Part shown: positions 19,701 through 32,700 of the stretch, piece by piece | Position numbering within the stretch: the first letter of the stretch is position 1 | Layout: every line of letters starts with the position of its first letter | Assembly: GCA_943737045.1 (NCBI GenBank) | Contig: CALSFV010000240.1 | Span: forward strand, 248,001 to 312,000 | DNA from: Parapristionchus giblindavisi | Taxonomy: Eukaryota > Nematoda > Chromadorea > Rhabditida > Diplogasteridae | Direction of reading: 5' to 3' | DNA: 64,000 nucleotides | Position numbers and translations under genes: made by a program | Notes under the pieces: generated by a model | The model's database searches: none | What the model saw: only the letters and a program-made list of their open reading frames with translations | Told to the model about the DNA's origin: nothing

Positions 19701-22474
19701 GGAGTTGTTTACGCCGCGCGCTCCCTCGCACTCTCTTATTTCCGCACGCTCTCTCGCCACTCAGACATGTTAAACATGTTTCGGAGGGTGACTGCCTTCA
19801 GATGCAGTGGTCCAGCACCCAGGCGTTGCTGGATGTGTCCTATGCACAAGTTTTGAGGTTATCGTAATTTTTGGTCTGTGAAAAGCCTTTTTCGACTCTT
19901 ACGCAAACGGCCTCTTATACGGACAATATATTTCGAGTTACTTTGACGACAAAGCCAATCTGCGTCTGTTGTGATTCGCGCACCCCAGCTATTTTGAAAC
20001 TCGCCGCTCTAGCAATGCTCTCTCGCTTTTTTGTCTACGCTAGAGCTTTGCCAGAGCATTGAGTAAAATTAGCTCGGTTATCCCTTTAGGTGAACAAGAA
20101 ATTTTTTTTTTCACAAATCCCACCAGATTTTCGCTGTCCATTGCATTTTCCTGTTCTCGTCGCTGTCAGCACGAGCTCGGGCATTTGTAAGTCTTTGTTG
20201 AATCTGAAACATCGACCTTGTTTCACACGCTCTCGCAGACGAAGAACGCGAGAGAGTGTGGCTAGAGTGGACAGTTTCAAAGTCATGCTTTCGAACGATC
20301 GATTGATCTTCAATTGGTGACTTTGAGATGGTTTCAATGTCTATCGATTTCCGTAGAGTCATTTCACAATATCGCTTGATTTCCAATGAAAAATCTCCAA
20401 TAATGATTAATTTTATAACGAATTTAAAAAAAAATTCTCACATGACCGCGTCATCCGGATCCGAAAACCACTCAAACTCCATGCTGTCGTTGGTGACACC
20501 AACTCAAAAATCAGAGATCAAAGAGCAAAGATAAGAGATCAAATATCAAAGATCAAAGACCAACTCACTTGAGCTGATCCTCGTGCCGCATACTTGTGAG
20601 TCATGGGGATACTTGCACAGGACGAGAAGAGGACAGGAGTTCTTGAGCAGAGTTCGGACCTGGAATACGCGAGCAATCAACCCGTTGCTCATGACAACTT
20701 TTTCTCATCTCACAAGCTATGATGAAAGTTTAAATCAGAAATCCCCCTCAATCCGTTTTATCCGGTTTTAACGGATTTTTTAACCACTATCGAATTTTTT
20801 AACGGTCACAATTTCCCGCCCAATCCAATATTAGCCAATTGATACACTTTTCCATTGGAAAGAATAAGAAAACATTTACTAACAATTGTAATTGATTAAT
20901 TAATTAATTAATTGATTAATTGATTAATTAATTAATTAATTGATTAATTAATTAATTAATTGATTAATTAATTAATTAATTAATTAAGTAATTAATTGAC
21001 TAATTGTAAATGACTACCTCCATGAGGACATCTCCATTGGGGAAGATAAACATGTAGAAGTTGAGATAAGTGACACGATGGAACGAGGCCTCCCTCGCGT
21101 TTGTAAAGAACGGATCTGGACGCCAGATCTTTCTGGAAAAAATCTTCATTTATACCTGTTCGTCTCATTCCCACATTTTATTCGTTCTTTTCTGTACCGT
21201 GTTTTCTCGAAAACGCAAAAATTATTACGGAATATTCTTTGATTATTTTAATGTAAAGGAGTCCTTTTTAAGGAATAAAACGCAAATTTGTTTAGCGATC
21301 TTTCATCTGTTGACCTTCTTCGTAAGCACCGAATTATTGTTTCTTTCTTGGGTTATTTTTTTCTCTTTTCCGTTTACTTTGCCATTAGAGTGAACAGTAA
21401 TCCTACTTGAGGAAGGTATATTCATTGATCAGTATAGGCTTGCTCAATCCATGGGCGAGTCTGAGGTCCCTCCATGCCATGCGTAGCCACAGATCCATCT
21501 CGTAGTCCTAGAAATAAAAAAAAAGTATTACAATTGTTGTATTTATTTATGCCTGCATAGTTATGTACTACGCAATGGAGTTATGTTTCAAGCGCAAATG
21601 AAATACATACATTTCGAAATGCACAATGATAGTTCTGTGATGAATACTACTAGATTACAATAATTTTATCAGCTATGTCTCCATTAGGGTTTTTCAAAGA
21701 GCCCGATCGTGTCTTACACGAAGATTGTTTTTCTACGCGGAGTCAGCACTTTTGGACTCCATCGATTATATCACGATATCGAAATATTTAGATTCATATC
21801 CATTTTCACATCTCCGCTTCTACTCATAATGGTTCCTAGATAGTTCCGTCATGTCATGTTTCATTCCAATTTTATCCTAAAGTGAAACCACTAGCTAATT
21901 CTCCGCTCATTGTCAGACAACTCTCTCTGTCTACGAGAGAGCGTTGCCAGAGAGGAGAGTAAAATTGCTCAGGGTGTTGTGAATTTAATAAGAAAAAAAA
22001 TCATATTCAATTTTCTCTATTTAGTTTCATTCAAGTCTAGTTGTATTCTTTTAACTATACTTTAGATCATTACGATGTTGCTTAAAGGGAGCGTAACCTC
22101 TCTCAATGGTATCTTCTACGCGCAATGCTCGCTCGCTTGTTAGAGAACAGAGAAATAGTGTGCGCAATGAAGAGGACGTTGATTGAGGTTACGCTCCCTT
22201 TAATTTGGCACGGATAATTTCATGATTGTATTTGTTTTTTTTTGTAGAACGAACCATAGTAGTCAATTGGAAGTTGGATATGGACTGTACGTGCAATCCA
22301 ACCTTCACGAGCACCCTCTCTTTGGTGTAGAACGATGGAGGACTCCTTAATAGTATTCCAATGCATCTTATTAAATTTTTGTTAACTAAACGAAAACCTG
22401 GAATCATAGTGAATCCTTTTCAAGAACGGCAACAGAGCTGTAGCGGGGAAGGGTCGCTGATGGTGTTGTGATCC
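16769..22474 (-). CDS. Cys-loop ligand-gated ion channel subunit (LGC-like)
   Basis: This is a pentameric neurotransmitter-gated channel subunit. Ligand-binding domain exons: 22474-22398 (LLPFLKRIHYDSR), 22345-22255 (PPSFYTKERVLVKVGLHVQS), 21507-21407 (YEMDLWLRMAWRDLRLAHG), 21132-21018 (IWRPDPFFTNAREASFHRV), 20659-20569 with the Cys-loop (CPLLVLCKYPHDSQVC), and 20502-about 20442. Membrane exons: 18966-18901 (NYSCIEALFQLDRHVRFHL), 18821-18749 (M1), 18693-18602 (M2, VSLTVFLTLSAENSSAKEAL), 18449-18351 (M3), 16931-16884 (very short M3-M4 loop) and 16840-16769 (M4, VMYPVIFLIFLMIYSFVIT). M2 and the YIKAIDYW link resemble the anion-channel branch, but the usual PAR before M2 is EGR. The signal-peptide exon, and an exon between 20442 and 18966, were not resolved. 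The last intron holds a nested transposon. Confidence 0.92.
17227..17599. mobile_element. Inverted-repeat element carrying a tRNA-like segment (copy A)
   Basis: Ends TTTAAAGAAGGGGACCCACG and GTGGGTCCCCTTCTTTAA are inverted repeats of about 22 bp. Between them, 17338-17412 has an A-box-like TAGCTCAATGG and a perfect B-box-like GGTTCGATTCC at tRNA spacing. A related element lies at 33776-34128. Confidence 0.75.
17338..17412 (+). pseudogene. tRNA-like sequence (degenerate, threonine-like TGT)
   Basis: TAGCTCAATGGTTAGTAGCC resembles a D-arm, CTTGTAA an anticodon loop with TGT, and GCGGGTTCGATTCCCGT a good T-arm. The seven-base acceptor stem does not pair and the anticodon stem is poor, so this is a tRNA-derived pseudogene rather than a working tRNA. 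The pol III promoter boxes remain intact. Confidence 0.65.
19200..19935. mobile_element. Composite inverted-repeat element in the channel gene
   Basis: GAGGCCATTTGTGTAAGAGT (near 19262) mirrors ACTCTTACGCAAACGGCCTC (near 19892), and CCTCAAAACTTGTGCATAGG (near 19329) mirrors CCTATGCACAAGTTTTGAGG (near 19839). Inside, near 19600, CCGTTCGAACCGG is a reverse-strand B-box-like word. No coding capacity recognised. Confidence 0.7.
20888..21002. repeat. AATTAATTGATT satellite-like run
   Basis: About 110 bp of TTAA/TTGA tetranucleotide-based repeat in the channel-gene intron directly downstream of the IWRPDPFF exon. Confidence 0.95.
22080..22205. mobile_element. Palindromic MITE (ends TTAAAGGGAGCGTAACCTC)
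   Basis: TTAAAGGGAGCGTAACCTCT at the left is matched exactly by GAGGTTACGCTCCCTTTAA at the right. The arms continue with TTGCGCGTAGAAG-like and TGCGCAATGAAGAG words. About 125 bp in the intron between the TTM and YEMDLW exons of the channel gene. Confidence 0.9.
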
Positions 22475-22764
22475 CTGATAAATCAAAGATTAAAGGTTAA
22501 AGAATAAAGATTAAAGGTCAAATTATAATGAAAAATAAAAGGGGGAGACTCCCAATGGATTGTATTAGAAATTTTTAAGAAAACCTATAAAAATTAATAA
22601 AAAAACGATCCAGTGTTTCGGCACTGATCCTAGCCACTGACCTGTGTGGGCTGGGACTCATCAAAGGTTAAAGATTACTTTTATGTTTCTAGATAACTAC
22701 TGACTGCTACTACGAATAAGCGTTGATATCAACGACTACCGCATGTGACATCGATCTATCCATT

Positions 22765-25210
22765 TTACTCTTTTTTGCTCACATTTTTCGAGCGAAAATT
22801 GTCCAACATCAAGTCCAAGTCGCTTCCACCCGTGATTATCTGAACAACACGAAAATAGAATAAACAACCAAAAAATCAATGGACAATAATCAATAATCAA
22901 TACCGTCTTGATCTCCGATGGATCGAATCCAAGCGCCAACAGATCTTCTCCGAATTTGCCATGAACATCTGCAAAAATTAATTAATAAATCGATATCACT
23001 AGTCAATAATCTGCCATAATCAATCAATAATTTGACAAAATCAATAAATAATTGGTCTACCGTACCCTTGTCGGCGATATCGATCTTGCCACTCTTGCAA
23101 GCCTTCTCAAGATGAATACCGACAGAACGATGTCGATGAAAGTAGCGAGGATTCAGGCCGAGATCGAACGTTTCCACCTGATTGAGAGAGAATAGTGCAT
23201 TTTCGCTCATCTTTAATCTTTGATCTATGGTCTTTGATCTTTGGTCTTTGTCGTGAGGGATTATTCGCAGAAATCAAATGCATTGTCCTTTTAGTAATGT
23301 TATTGATTTTTCATTTTTCATTTACAAGTCACAATGACAGACTGCACCTCTTGTGACGTGTTGAGGAAGAGCACCTCGGGCAGCGTTCCGTTGTCGTCCT
23401 GTGTGAGAACATAGAGAAAACTCTTTAAAGGTACAACCCGAGTTAATTTGAAACTTTCCGCTCTGCCTACGCTCTCTCGTAGACAAAGCAAACGAGATAA
23501 CATAGCCAGAGCGGAGAGTTTCAAATGAGCTCGTGATGTGCCTTTTTTTCTTTGAGAGAGAGACAAGCGAGTGGGCATTGTATTGGAGAGAGTTTCTATT
23601 TTGATCGGTTGTTCTGGCTTTAACAGTCAATAGAGCACAAATAAAAATGAAACAAATAAAAAATTTAAATTTTTTTTGAAAAATGTAAAATTAGTTCAAG
23701 ATGGACATTTCTTACTAGATAGGGTAACAGCAGGCTAGACGTCAGATTGGATGGTGAGGTAGCTTCACTTAGAGGTAACAGTGCCAGATCCTTGAGCGAT
23801 TCGAGAAGAGAGTAACTGAACAGTTAAAAGATCAAAAGTTTAAACGTCAGGGATCATAGTTCAAATATTTAAACATCAAATTTAATAAACTATTATTTAG
23901 ATAATCAAATAATAAATAATAAAAGCCTTGAGAAACGTGATGAAAGATGAAAGATCAAATTTCAAATATTGAAGATGTTACTTTCCAGCCACATCTTCTT
24001 CTTGCATCAGATCGTTCCACGTCGCGACTTCCTCGCATAGTTTTTCCCGTTTGAGATTCAGTGCTCCGATCGCTAAAAAAATATAGGATTCGCACAATCA
24101 GACAGGTTAATAAATAGGGCAAATTCCGATATTCAGGATACACGAAGAGGTCACCGCTAGGTCATCGATAATTCAAACGGTATCTGATCAATAATCCATA
24201 TAAATCGATATTCTCACCATCGGTACTGTTGATCCATAATATTCGTGCGTGTAGCATGCACACTTCCTCAAAATTGATGTGGATGACCTTGAAAAATATA
24301 AAATTCAGGAATATCGATCGATAAGGCTTACCGTATACCCGACTGTACCGTTATCGTAGATATACGGTATATCGATTGAGTAGTTCTGCATACCGTAACC
24401 ACGGATACCTACAGTAACCTACCGTATATTGTCTGAGTAGATCAAGCGGGATATGGTATCGTGCCGCATCGTCCTGATTGTACACGTTTGCTTGGGATTG
24501 ACGCTGCGAGAGGAGGGTGAGCTCCTCTGTCGTCATCTCCATGTTCTCCTTCTGCAATAATCAATATTTTAAAATGGATGATGTAGCTATCTAAAACCAA
24601 AAAAATAGCTTATCATTGATCCCCTTGCCCCCCTTCATACAGTGAGGTAAAAGGCATCACTTTGCACCAATTCCTATTCAGTGCTTGAAACCCACAATAT
24701 GGTTGCTGAAGAATTGTGATGCTTTGGAATATTATATATTATTGAAAACAGAAAACAAGCTAGAATAATTTACTAAAGACAGTAATTTTAAAGGCACACC
24801 CTTGAAACTCTCCGCTCTGGCAATGCTCTCGCGCTTTCCCTGTCTACAAGAGAGCGCTGCCCGAGCAATTTGAGTAAATTAGCTCAGGGTGTTCCAATTA
24901 TTTACCCCATAGATACCTCACTCATGGCCCAGTATACTCTCCATCCTCTGCACTGTGGATGCGTGGTCGGTGTGAGTCCCGCATCTTCCGCTTCCCATGT
25001 GGTTGTGATGAATAGCTCACGAACTTGCTTCAACCATAAAATAATGGACTCGAAATAAATTCTTTCTTGGCAATCATGAAAATCTTGTGCATCATTTTCG
25101 TAAAAAGGAGACGAGAAACCCTGGAGAATCTCCACTGATGAAGTGAGAAGAGTTATGCGATTTTCCGGTGATATATGCCTATGGATGATGCTAAGCGCAT
25201 CATTACTCAT
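22765..25210 (-). CDS. Unidentified 333-aa intracellular protein
   Basis: Nine exons (25210-24917, 24551-24423, 24287-24218, 24072-23982, 23815-23716, 23398-23333, 23177-23066, 22968-22904, 22839-22765) sum to exactly 1002 nt and stay in phase from ATG to TAA, strong evidence for a real gene. There is no signal peptide (starts MSNDALSIIHRHISPENRIT). Notable stretches are TTEELTLLSQRQSQANVYNQ, INFEEVCMLHARILWINS, a helical NLKREKLCEEVATWNDLM, a Leu-rich SLLESLKDLALLPL, and FGEDLLALGFDPSEIKT near the C-terminus, which ends in a basic KNVSKKE. I do not recognise the family. The first exon of the downstream channel model begins 290 bp after this stop, so the two could share a transcription unit. 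Introns carry two family C MITEs and TTTGATC repeats. Confidence 0.82.
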
Positions 25211-28200
25211 TACTCATTGACTTATTGATAACTTTTGATTTGATAAAGGATTTGATTTGAAAATAATGGCGAAAATGGACGAATTTCAATAAACTCGGCT
25301 TTTCTGTTCATTTGCGGTGGGCGAAGGGTCGGATGGTTTTGTGATCGCACACGACAAAATCGATTAACTCGTTCCAGAAATATTTACATTTTATCACTCG
25401 TCATTTTTATGTGTCTACATATGTAGTTTCGTGCATACGCATGTTGATTAAATAAAACATATTTAAAAATACTATTCTGAAATATTGAACTGACCACTTG
25501 AGATATCGAACAATGGAAGAAGATCGAGACAATAACTATCACTGCCGCCCGCTCAAGATTTATCATCGATTTCCGTTCAATTCTCTCCCTCTCCCTTGTC
25601 TCTCCCTCTCCCTCTCCCTACCTCTCCCTCGCCCTTCCTCTCCCTCTACCTCTCCCTACATCTCCCTCGCCCTTCCTCTCCCCAACTCCTTTCCTCCCCA
25701 TTCTTCATTCTAACCGCGATAATACGCGAAACTCGTCTTTGCGCTAATTGGAATTGAACCCTCGCTTGACTGGGGATGATGATAGATAGTCTTACAACGG
25801 GGAAGTAAAAAAAAACGATAAAGGTAGAGGTAAGTCCCGTTATTCAAGGCACACAAAGTCCTTGGGGGAGATCACTGCTAGGCCAGTGATGACGGGGAAG
25901 TACGCGAGATTTACCTCGCGGAAGGAACTATAATAAAATGCAGATTTTGGCCTGAAATAGCATACTTCCTTTGGGTTTGTATCGGTGAAAATTGATTTAT
26001 ATAAGATAAGCCGTCGGTGAACGACTTCACGGTTCATATTCTTGACTTATGATTTGTGCTCTGATCAAACTCGCAAAAGAAACGAGGATACTTTCCTCGT
26101 TTTTCACATTCTCTCGCCTCTCGGTTCTGGAATTCGTGTAGAACTGAATGAAATGTATGAAATTCTTTGCACTTAGTGACTACAGGGCAATCATTTAAAT
26201 GGGAATAAGTGAAAGTGGGTGAGGATAGGAAGAGATCTAAGAGGGATAGGGAGAGGGAGAGATCCTAAGGGAGAGGGAGAGATCCAAGACGGAGAGGTAC
26301 ACAATGAACCATTAGGGAAAGTTGAACAGACGTCCTCAGTGTATCGAATTTTCACTTTATCATGCACTGTTCCGATCTAATCGTCTCTTCAAATCGTGTA
26401 CTATTTCTTTTAATTATTTATTTTATTTATTTGATACATCCGTGACAGGTGCGACCGTAATACAGACAGGAGAAATAATAATAATGATAGAAAGGACTTG
26501 GGAAAGGTGACAGGGGTTTTTACTCTGCCTACTATTATAGAAACCATTTGATACTTTTTTAGCTAACTTCTGCAAATAATTACTGTTGAGTGCATTTGTG
26601 TGATTTGAAAATACACAATTTGCTCTTTCAATTTGCTTATCCTTTATCATTTCAAAATGTAAAATGTAATCTACTTATAAACAAATTAAAAATATAAATA
26701 CATTTTAGACGCTACATGATTCCTCTGTTGAAAAAAATCGTTAAGTTTTTGCTAAAGTACACATTGTTTTAATCCTGAATTGGTCTCAAAACAACCCTTA
26801 CCATTTGCAAGTCAATTTCTCGAAAAAAACATTTGCGACCGCATACCACTCCCAGGTTATCGGTCTCTAATGCCCCATTTGCATATCTTTCTCATTTGTA
26901 TCCCTATCTCACATATATCTTTCAATGGTATAAAACTCGCGAAAGCATACCAGTAGCTAGATTGCAGGCTTGATCATAACATACATGAATACGGACAACC
27001 CTATTTAGCATTTATATTCCCTTTATACGGTATAACTTGCTAAAGCATACCAGTAGCTACTAGCTCGGCAGACTTGATCGGGCATACCAGATCCTCCTCA
27101 GTCTATAATATCTCCTTCACATATCTTGTCCGTATCGCTCTTCTATTCATAATCCTCCCCATGGGGGATCAAAAAGGATCAAGAAGAAAACGATGAAAAG
27201 TGAAGTCAACCATAGATCTATGGAAGGAGCCAGACCTGATCACAACGGGGGTTACTTTTCATGTCTCACTTTTGTGTCTAACCTTACCACTAAATAAGGA
27301 GTGATAGATGCTTTTTTTCTATCCCCCTTTCTTCAGGAACATGGCTTTAAAGGCACACCCCGAACTAATTTGCAAACCTTCGCTCTAGCCATACTCTCTC
27401 GTTTTCTGAATTTCTGCGAGAGGGTGTTTCCAGAGTGGAGAGTTTCAAATTTTCTCTGCGTGTGCCTTTTGTGCCATCATTTGTAATTATTTTTTTTGGT
27501 TTTGGAGAGTCTACTTTGATGAGAGAAGTTATCTTACCTATTCCTATTCAATCTTTCCCAGCCTCCAGCAATGAACTCTTCGAAACCGTTGAAATCTTGA
27601 TAATCACTGTATTTTCTTGGCGTAAAGATCAAAGATCACAGCAACCTCCAAACTCCACTTCACACGTCTGGATCTCTCACTTTTCCTCCGTATTCCTCCA
27701 TCATTTCTGATATCTTTCCCTCTCCCTCTCTCTTCTTTCTCTCCCTCTTCCTCTCTCCCTCTCCCACTTTCTTCTTCCTCTTCCCTCTCCCTCTCCCTCT
27801 TCCTCTCTCCCTCTCCCTCTTCCTCTCTCCCTCTCCCTCTTCCCTGTCCCTCTTCTTCTCGCCCTATCAATGGGGATCGAAATCGTAGGCTGACCCGCTT
27901 GTGTAGAGAAAGAGTCAAGGAATTTATCCTGGAGGGGTATTGATGAATAAGGAGAGATCCTAGAGGGAGAGGGAGAGATCATGGAGGGAGAGGGAGAGGG
28001 AGAGATAGTCGAAAGGGAGAATCAATTCAGCCCTACTTTCACTTTCCCTTTCACTCTCTTGTACATATTCTTAGTCTTGATACAACTATTTTAATTTTAA
28101 CATAATTTTACTTTCGTGCAACTTTTATTCATTGATTTTTAATAACTTACGTTATATATATTTTGAAGTTTTAATTTTGATCTTTGATCTTTGTGAAGAG

Positions 28201-28396
28201 CTATCAATGAATATTGACAAACCGTTAGTGTCGAAAACGTAGACGGAGGTTTTTTTTTTGAATCTGAAATAAATATGATATCACCTTTGTCAACAATCAA
28301 TCTGTCAAGCTCCTTGTATATGATTCTTGGACACTTTTGTATTTCAAGACTTAAAGTGTATCTATCATTTTCACTCGAACTTGTAAATCAGCTCCT

Positions 28397-28543
28397 GTGG
28401 CCGTATGCAAGAACCGTTTTCCGGGAAAATGCGACGTCATTAGCGTAGGCGGAGGCGTTTTCCAAAAATCCTCCGCCTACGCTAATGACATCACATTTTC
28501 CCGGAAAACGGTTTTCCCGTTGTTCTTGCATACGGCCACTGAT
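28397..28543. mobile_element. Near-perfect palindromic MITE
   Basis: GTGGCCGTATGCAAGAAC and GTTCTTGCATACGGCCAC form the ends. The arms AAAATGCGACGTCATTAGCG and TAATGACATCACATTTTCCC lead to GCCTACGC-type words around a central fold near 28467. About 147 bp and entirely self-complementary, so the RNA would form a long hairpin. Confidence 0.9.
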
Positions 28544-29169
28544 TTTTTCTTCTTGATCCCTTTTACACTCTTAATCGATTGATGTTGATCATTCAATACA
28601 CCACTCATCCCTCATTTCGTATTCTCTTATTGGACTTTATTCGTCATTGAGCATTATCCTTCACGCGGCTTTAGCTGTAACCTTTAGCTAAGCTGAGATG
28701 CTAGCAATGTTCCTAAGCTTTCATGTCCCTGTCTTTTCCGCATGATGCATTTTCATCGCTTTGCTGTCGTTTATTCGAATAAAACAACTACCGTTCTCCT
28801 AGCAAACTCCCTCTCAATTATCAGCTACTTCACTTGATACATGGACTCCCTGTTTGTCAATGCTGTGAGTGTTGTCCCTTGTATTTTCTAATAACCTGTA
28901 CGTCCGTCTACACAATATAGCGTATACTTCAATACGTTCGTGCACTTTAATCTTCGCTCTTCTCCTCCACCCCGCTTATCCCAGTTCTGCTATATTCCCA
29001 GTTTTGGGTGTGACTTTCCTCGGATAGCGTCAATTTTCCGGGCCATAACCTCCTCACCATACCGGATGTCGAGCCCCATCTCTCTCTCGGGTCCACAATA
29101 TGCACTATCGCTAGACTTGTATTCGAGTAAACCCAAACTGGTCTTTGCCGATCACAGCTCTCATGGCGA

Positions 29170-29226
29170 TATTTTACCTCTATCTCTCTCGTTCTCTCTC
29201 TCTCAATCTCTCTCTCTCTCTCTTTT

Positions 29227-29300
<74 letters not shown>
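29170..29300. repeat. CT dinucleotide microsatellite with CA block
   Basis: Long runs of CTCTCTCT with a short CACACACACA run at about 29291-29308. It generates artefactual Ser/Leu open frames on one strand and Arg/Glu frames on the other. Confidence 0.95.
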
Positions 29301-29308
<8 letters not shown>

Positions 29309-29797
29309 TCTCTCTCTATCTCTATCTCCAAATCTCTCTGTATCTCTCGCTCTATTCCTCTTCCTCTACTGCATTTCACACAAAGCTAAAGCCTCCCATC
29401 CCTACTTTTGTAAGTGTATATCTGTCTATCCATTTCCGGTTAGGCGCGATCTGTATCTATCCCTCTCTCTCTCGCTTTCCCGCACTCTCTCGCGCACTCT
29501 CGCTGCGTCTGCGCTCTCTCCATTCACCATCCTATCTCGCTCATCTCTCGATTATCCCATTCATATCCATCCCAGACCAGCCCTTCAGGGGAAGCTGTCT
29601 GGCACTGCTTATTGATTTTTAAAGTCTTACAGTATTCTACTGATTACGGTATTCCGCACTTTCTCATGCCCTCTCGCGTTGTTGATTTTTCATTCTCAAT
29701 TAAAGTATACCATCTATTACAGTATACCGTAGGAGATGCCCGTAGAATAGTCGGCGGACACAGCTAAACCCACGATACACACTGCGCGGATCGTAAG

Positions 29798-32700
29798 ATG
29801 CGCTCCGCGACATTCCTGGCATGCTGCCAAGTATTCTTGGCACTGTGCCAACTCGCCCTCTCTCAGGGTCACGATGAGTTGTACATATTGATCGACGAGG
29901 TGTCGGTGTTCAACTGTAGGGGAAGTGAGTGATATTTAGAAAAAAATCGATATTCGGTACTAATAAACGGTGTTACAGTAAGAAACGAGATCAAGATCAC
30001 GGAGGATGATATAGATATTGTGAACGAACGAGGCAACAAGGTGAGCTGAAATCTTCTACAAAAATAACCAATCAATCAATCGATCAATATTCTTGGAATG
30101 TGCAAGTAATAACTAACCTAAGTGGTTTCGTCTCTGTTGAGATGGCGTAGATTCTGGAACTACCGTAATCTAACCTACCGTAACATATCGTATTACTGTC
30201 GTATAATCCTAAATCCAACTCTAATCTCAGGTGTATTACATCAGGGCGCCGGGGAACTACACCCTGGACTTCAGGAAGATCACGGTCAAGGAGGACTTTG
30301 GCTTTCTGGCCGGAGAGATAGGCATTACTCTACAAGTGCCGATTATTGATGGTCCCGCAGGTATTTCATCATTTCCTTTTTTTGCAATTTCGTCATTCAC
30401 TTTTCGCCAGGGAAAATATCGCAGAGCTTTTTTAACATCTCGTTAGTTCAGCCTCTGTAATAGCGGGGCAACAATGAAGGAAGGGCGCACCACGATTTCC
30501 AACTTATAAAGAGTGCGAGGCGGGTGCCAGGCGGGTCTGGCGGGCTGCATTAGAGAGGGTATGCGTGCGAGATGGCATCAAATGATTCATTCTGTCACTC
30601 TCTCCGCTGCGTCACCAAACCTGCCTGAGGTGCATCGCTCTGACTAATGAACTACCGTCTCATTATTTCATTATTATGAGACTGTGAAAACACACCAAAC
30701 AACGCACCACAGTGATGGGAAAAGGCGCCTCAGCATCTCCTTTGCACCGCTATTAACATCTCTTTCGCATTTTGAACTAACGTGACATAGAGACAGCGAT
30801 CATTGGAAAACCTGGTAAAATAAAATAAAAGTTTTGTGCAAAATAGTGCACTTTAGCCGTCTGCTCTCTCTCACTTTTGCATAGTAAAACGCAAAGGGCC
30901 AAGAGGAGTGATTTTGTAAAGATAAATAGGGAAGCTCACTCTGGCACAGTCTCCCTAGTGTGAATGATCTATTCTTGAGGAACAAATCAATATCAATCGA
31001 TACTCTGATTGGACCGATCGATAACGTTCAGGTATCCGATTCGATCTACCGTACACCATGGTTCCGGAGACGACGTTGCTCTCGCAGAAGTGCGATGCAA
31101 ACTCAGGAATTGTGGAACGCGACGGAAAGCAGTACTGGTACGGTAGTCGAACCAAAATTACTGATCGTAACAATTACAAATGGCTTTATTTTTGCGCGTC
31201 AAAAGAATATCATAATTTCAGTCGCTACTGTGATCTTTGCGGGATCTCTGGTACGGTCGAGAGCGAGCTCAATCGATCGGGACACCAATTCTTGCTTGGA
31301 GGAGGTATTATTGATTGATTATCGATTGATGGACTCCATTTATTGATTTGTAGGAAATGAAGATAATCAGGGAGCCTCGTGTGGAGACATAGAAAGGAAG
31401 AACTACAATTTCAGAGTGAGTTATATTACAAAATTCACTTATTGAGCCACATAGAACCATTGAATCAATCTTATTACATATTGATACCGTTTCGCCTTTT
31501 AATCTTAATATCATGGTGTTGATAAATTAAATAAAAATAAAAATTAAATTGTCCTTTTTTCATAAACATTTTTCAACGGCCTCGTTCTTGTGTAAACTTT
31601 TTCGCGGAAGTAACTAATTTGAAACTCCGCTCTGGCAACACTCTCGTTTTCTTTATCTGCAAGAATGTAGTCAGAGCGGCGAGTGAAATTAGACCGGGGT
31701 GTGACTTTATTGTATAGACTGACTAGACTTGTGAGGCACTGACTAAGCTTGAATATCGTTGACTATAATGAATTCGAAATTGTGAAACTAAGCTTTTCAG
31801 AGAACAATCTCGCTGCCGTCTCGAAGTACACTGGAGAATATGATTAAGGACAAGGTGTCAGGAGTTGATGGAGAGATTAAGAAGAGACTGAATAAAGGGG
31901 TGAGCATTCTACTAGATTGGTCGCCTTTAAAGATGAAACAAAAGTAATCTTAAAATGTTTGATACTTTATACCCTTCACTTATTGGATATTCTTTCAGTC
32001 TTTTTCCTATGGGAAAGATCCTTAAATTACAAAGAACCTATAATAATGCTTACTGAAGGATATTAGCTTGTTAATTTATTTATTTATTCACAAGCTTATC
32101 GGTTAACTAAAAACCTTTTCAGCGAGGCCGTTTCCAAGTGTTCCTTAACCTCATCTCTGCAGAGAAGGCCTCAATCACCCAGTCGAGATGGTTCGCGCAA
32201 TCAAGAGAGGTTAGATCTTCTTAGGAACCTTTTCATTTTTATCTCAAACCACTTTATTAGCTGGTCATTTTTTACATTACATTACTATACGTTATCTGCT
32301 GATTATGGTTTTATGCCAGCGTTGGTCACATGATGTCCACAAATTATGAAAATTAAAAAAAGGACGATTCCTCGTTTTGTTCATAGAAAAGCTAATATGA
32401 TGTTTGACTTCTACAGTGAAAATTTGACTCAAGATTGAAATAAGCAATCCATGATCTTAACCTGAATCTAACAAATTCTAGTGTGCCTGCTGCGTGAATC
32501 CCCGATCCCGCGAGTGTTCCTCGTTGTCGTTCCTCTACTGCAACATAGAAGAGTGCAAGTCAGCATGGGCACAGATGTGCCTTCACAACACCGCCAGAAT
32601 TGCTGCCTGTTATACTGTAAGTGTTATCGTGAAGTGGCTTTTTGTGGTATTACTAGAACGCAAAAAACGGCATAATGGTTCGGAATATTTTTTTATTTCC

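Larger units (their letters stand above)
25211..29797. other. Long intergenic region, low complexity and small repeats
   Basis: No supported gene in about 4.6 kb. It contains CT-rich arrays (25590-25685, 27718-27850), GGGAGA arrays (26230-26290, 27960-28015), a family C MITE (27346-27470), a perfect palindromic MITE (28397-28543), a CT dinucleotide block (29170-29300), and a diverged duplication around 26925-26990 and 27025-27090 (AAAGCATACCAGTAGCTA). Confidence 0.5.

Noticed and set aside
20888..21002. CRISPR-like or regulatory array
   Set aside because: It is a simple AATTAATTGATT run with no spacers.
27604..27982. Arg/Glu/Gly-rich open frames on the minus strand
   Set aside because: They come from CCCTCT-type low-complexity DNA and lack any domain-like composition.
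28940..29615. Open frames of 119-156 aa, Ser/Leu-rich on plus and Arg/Glu-rich on minus
   Set aside because: They are translations of the CT dinucleotide block, have no splice context, and both strands stay open only because of the repeat.
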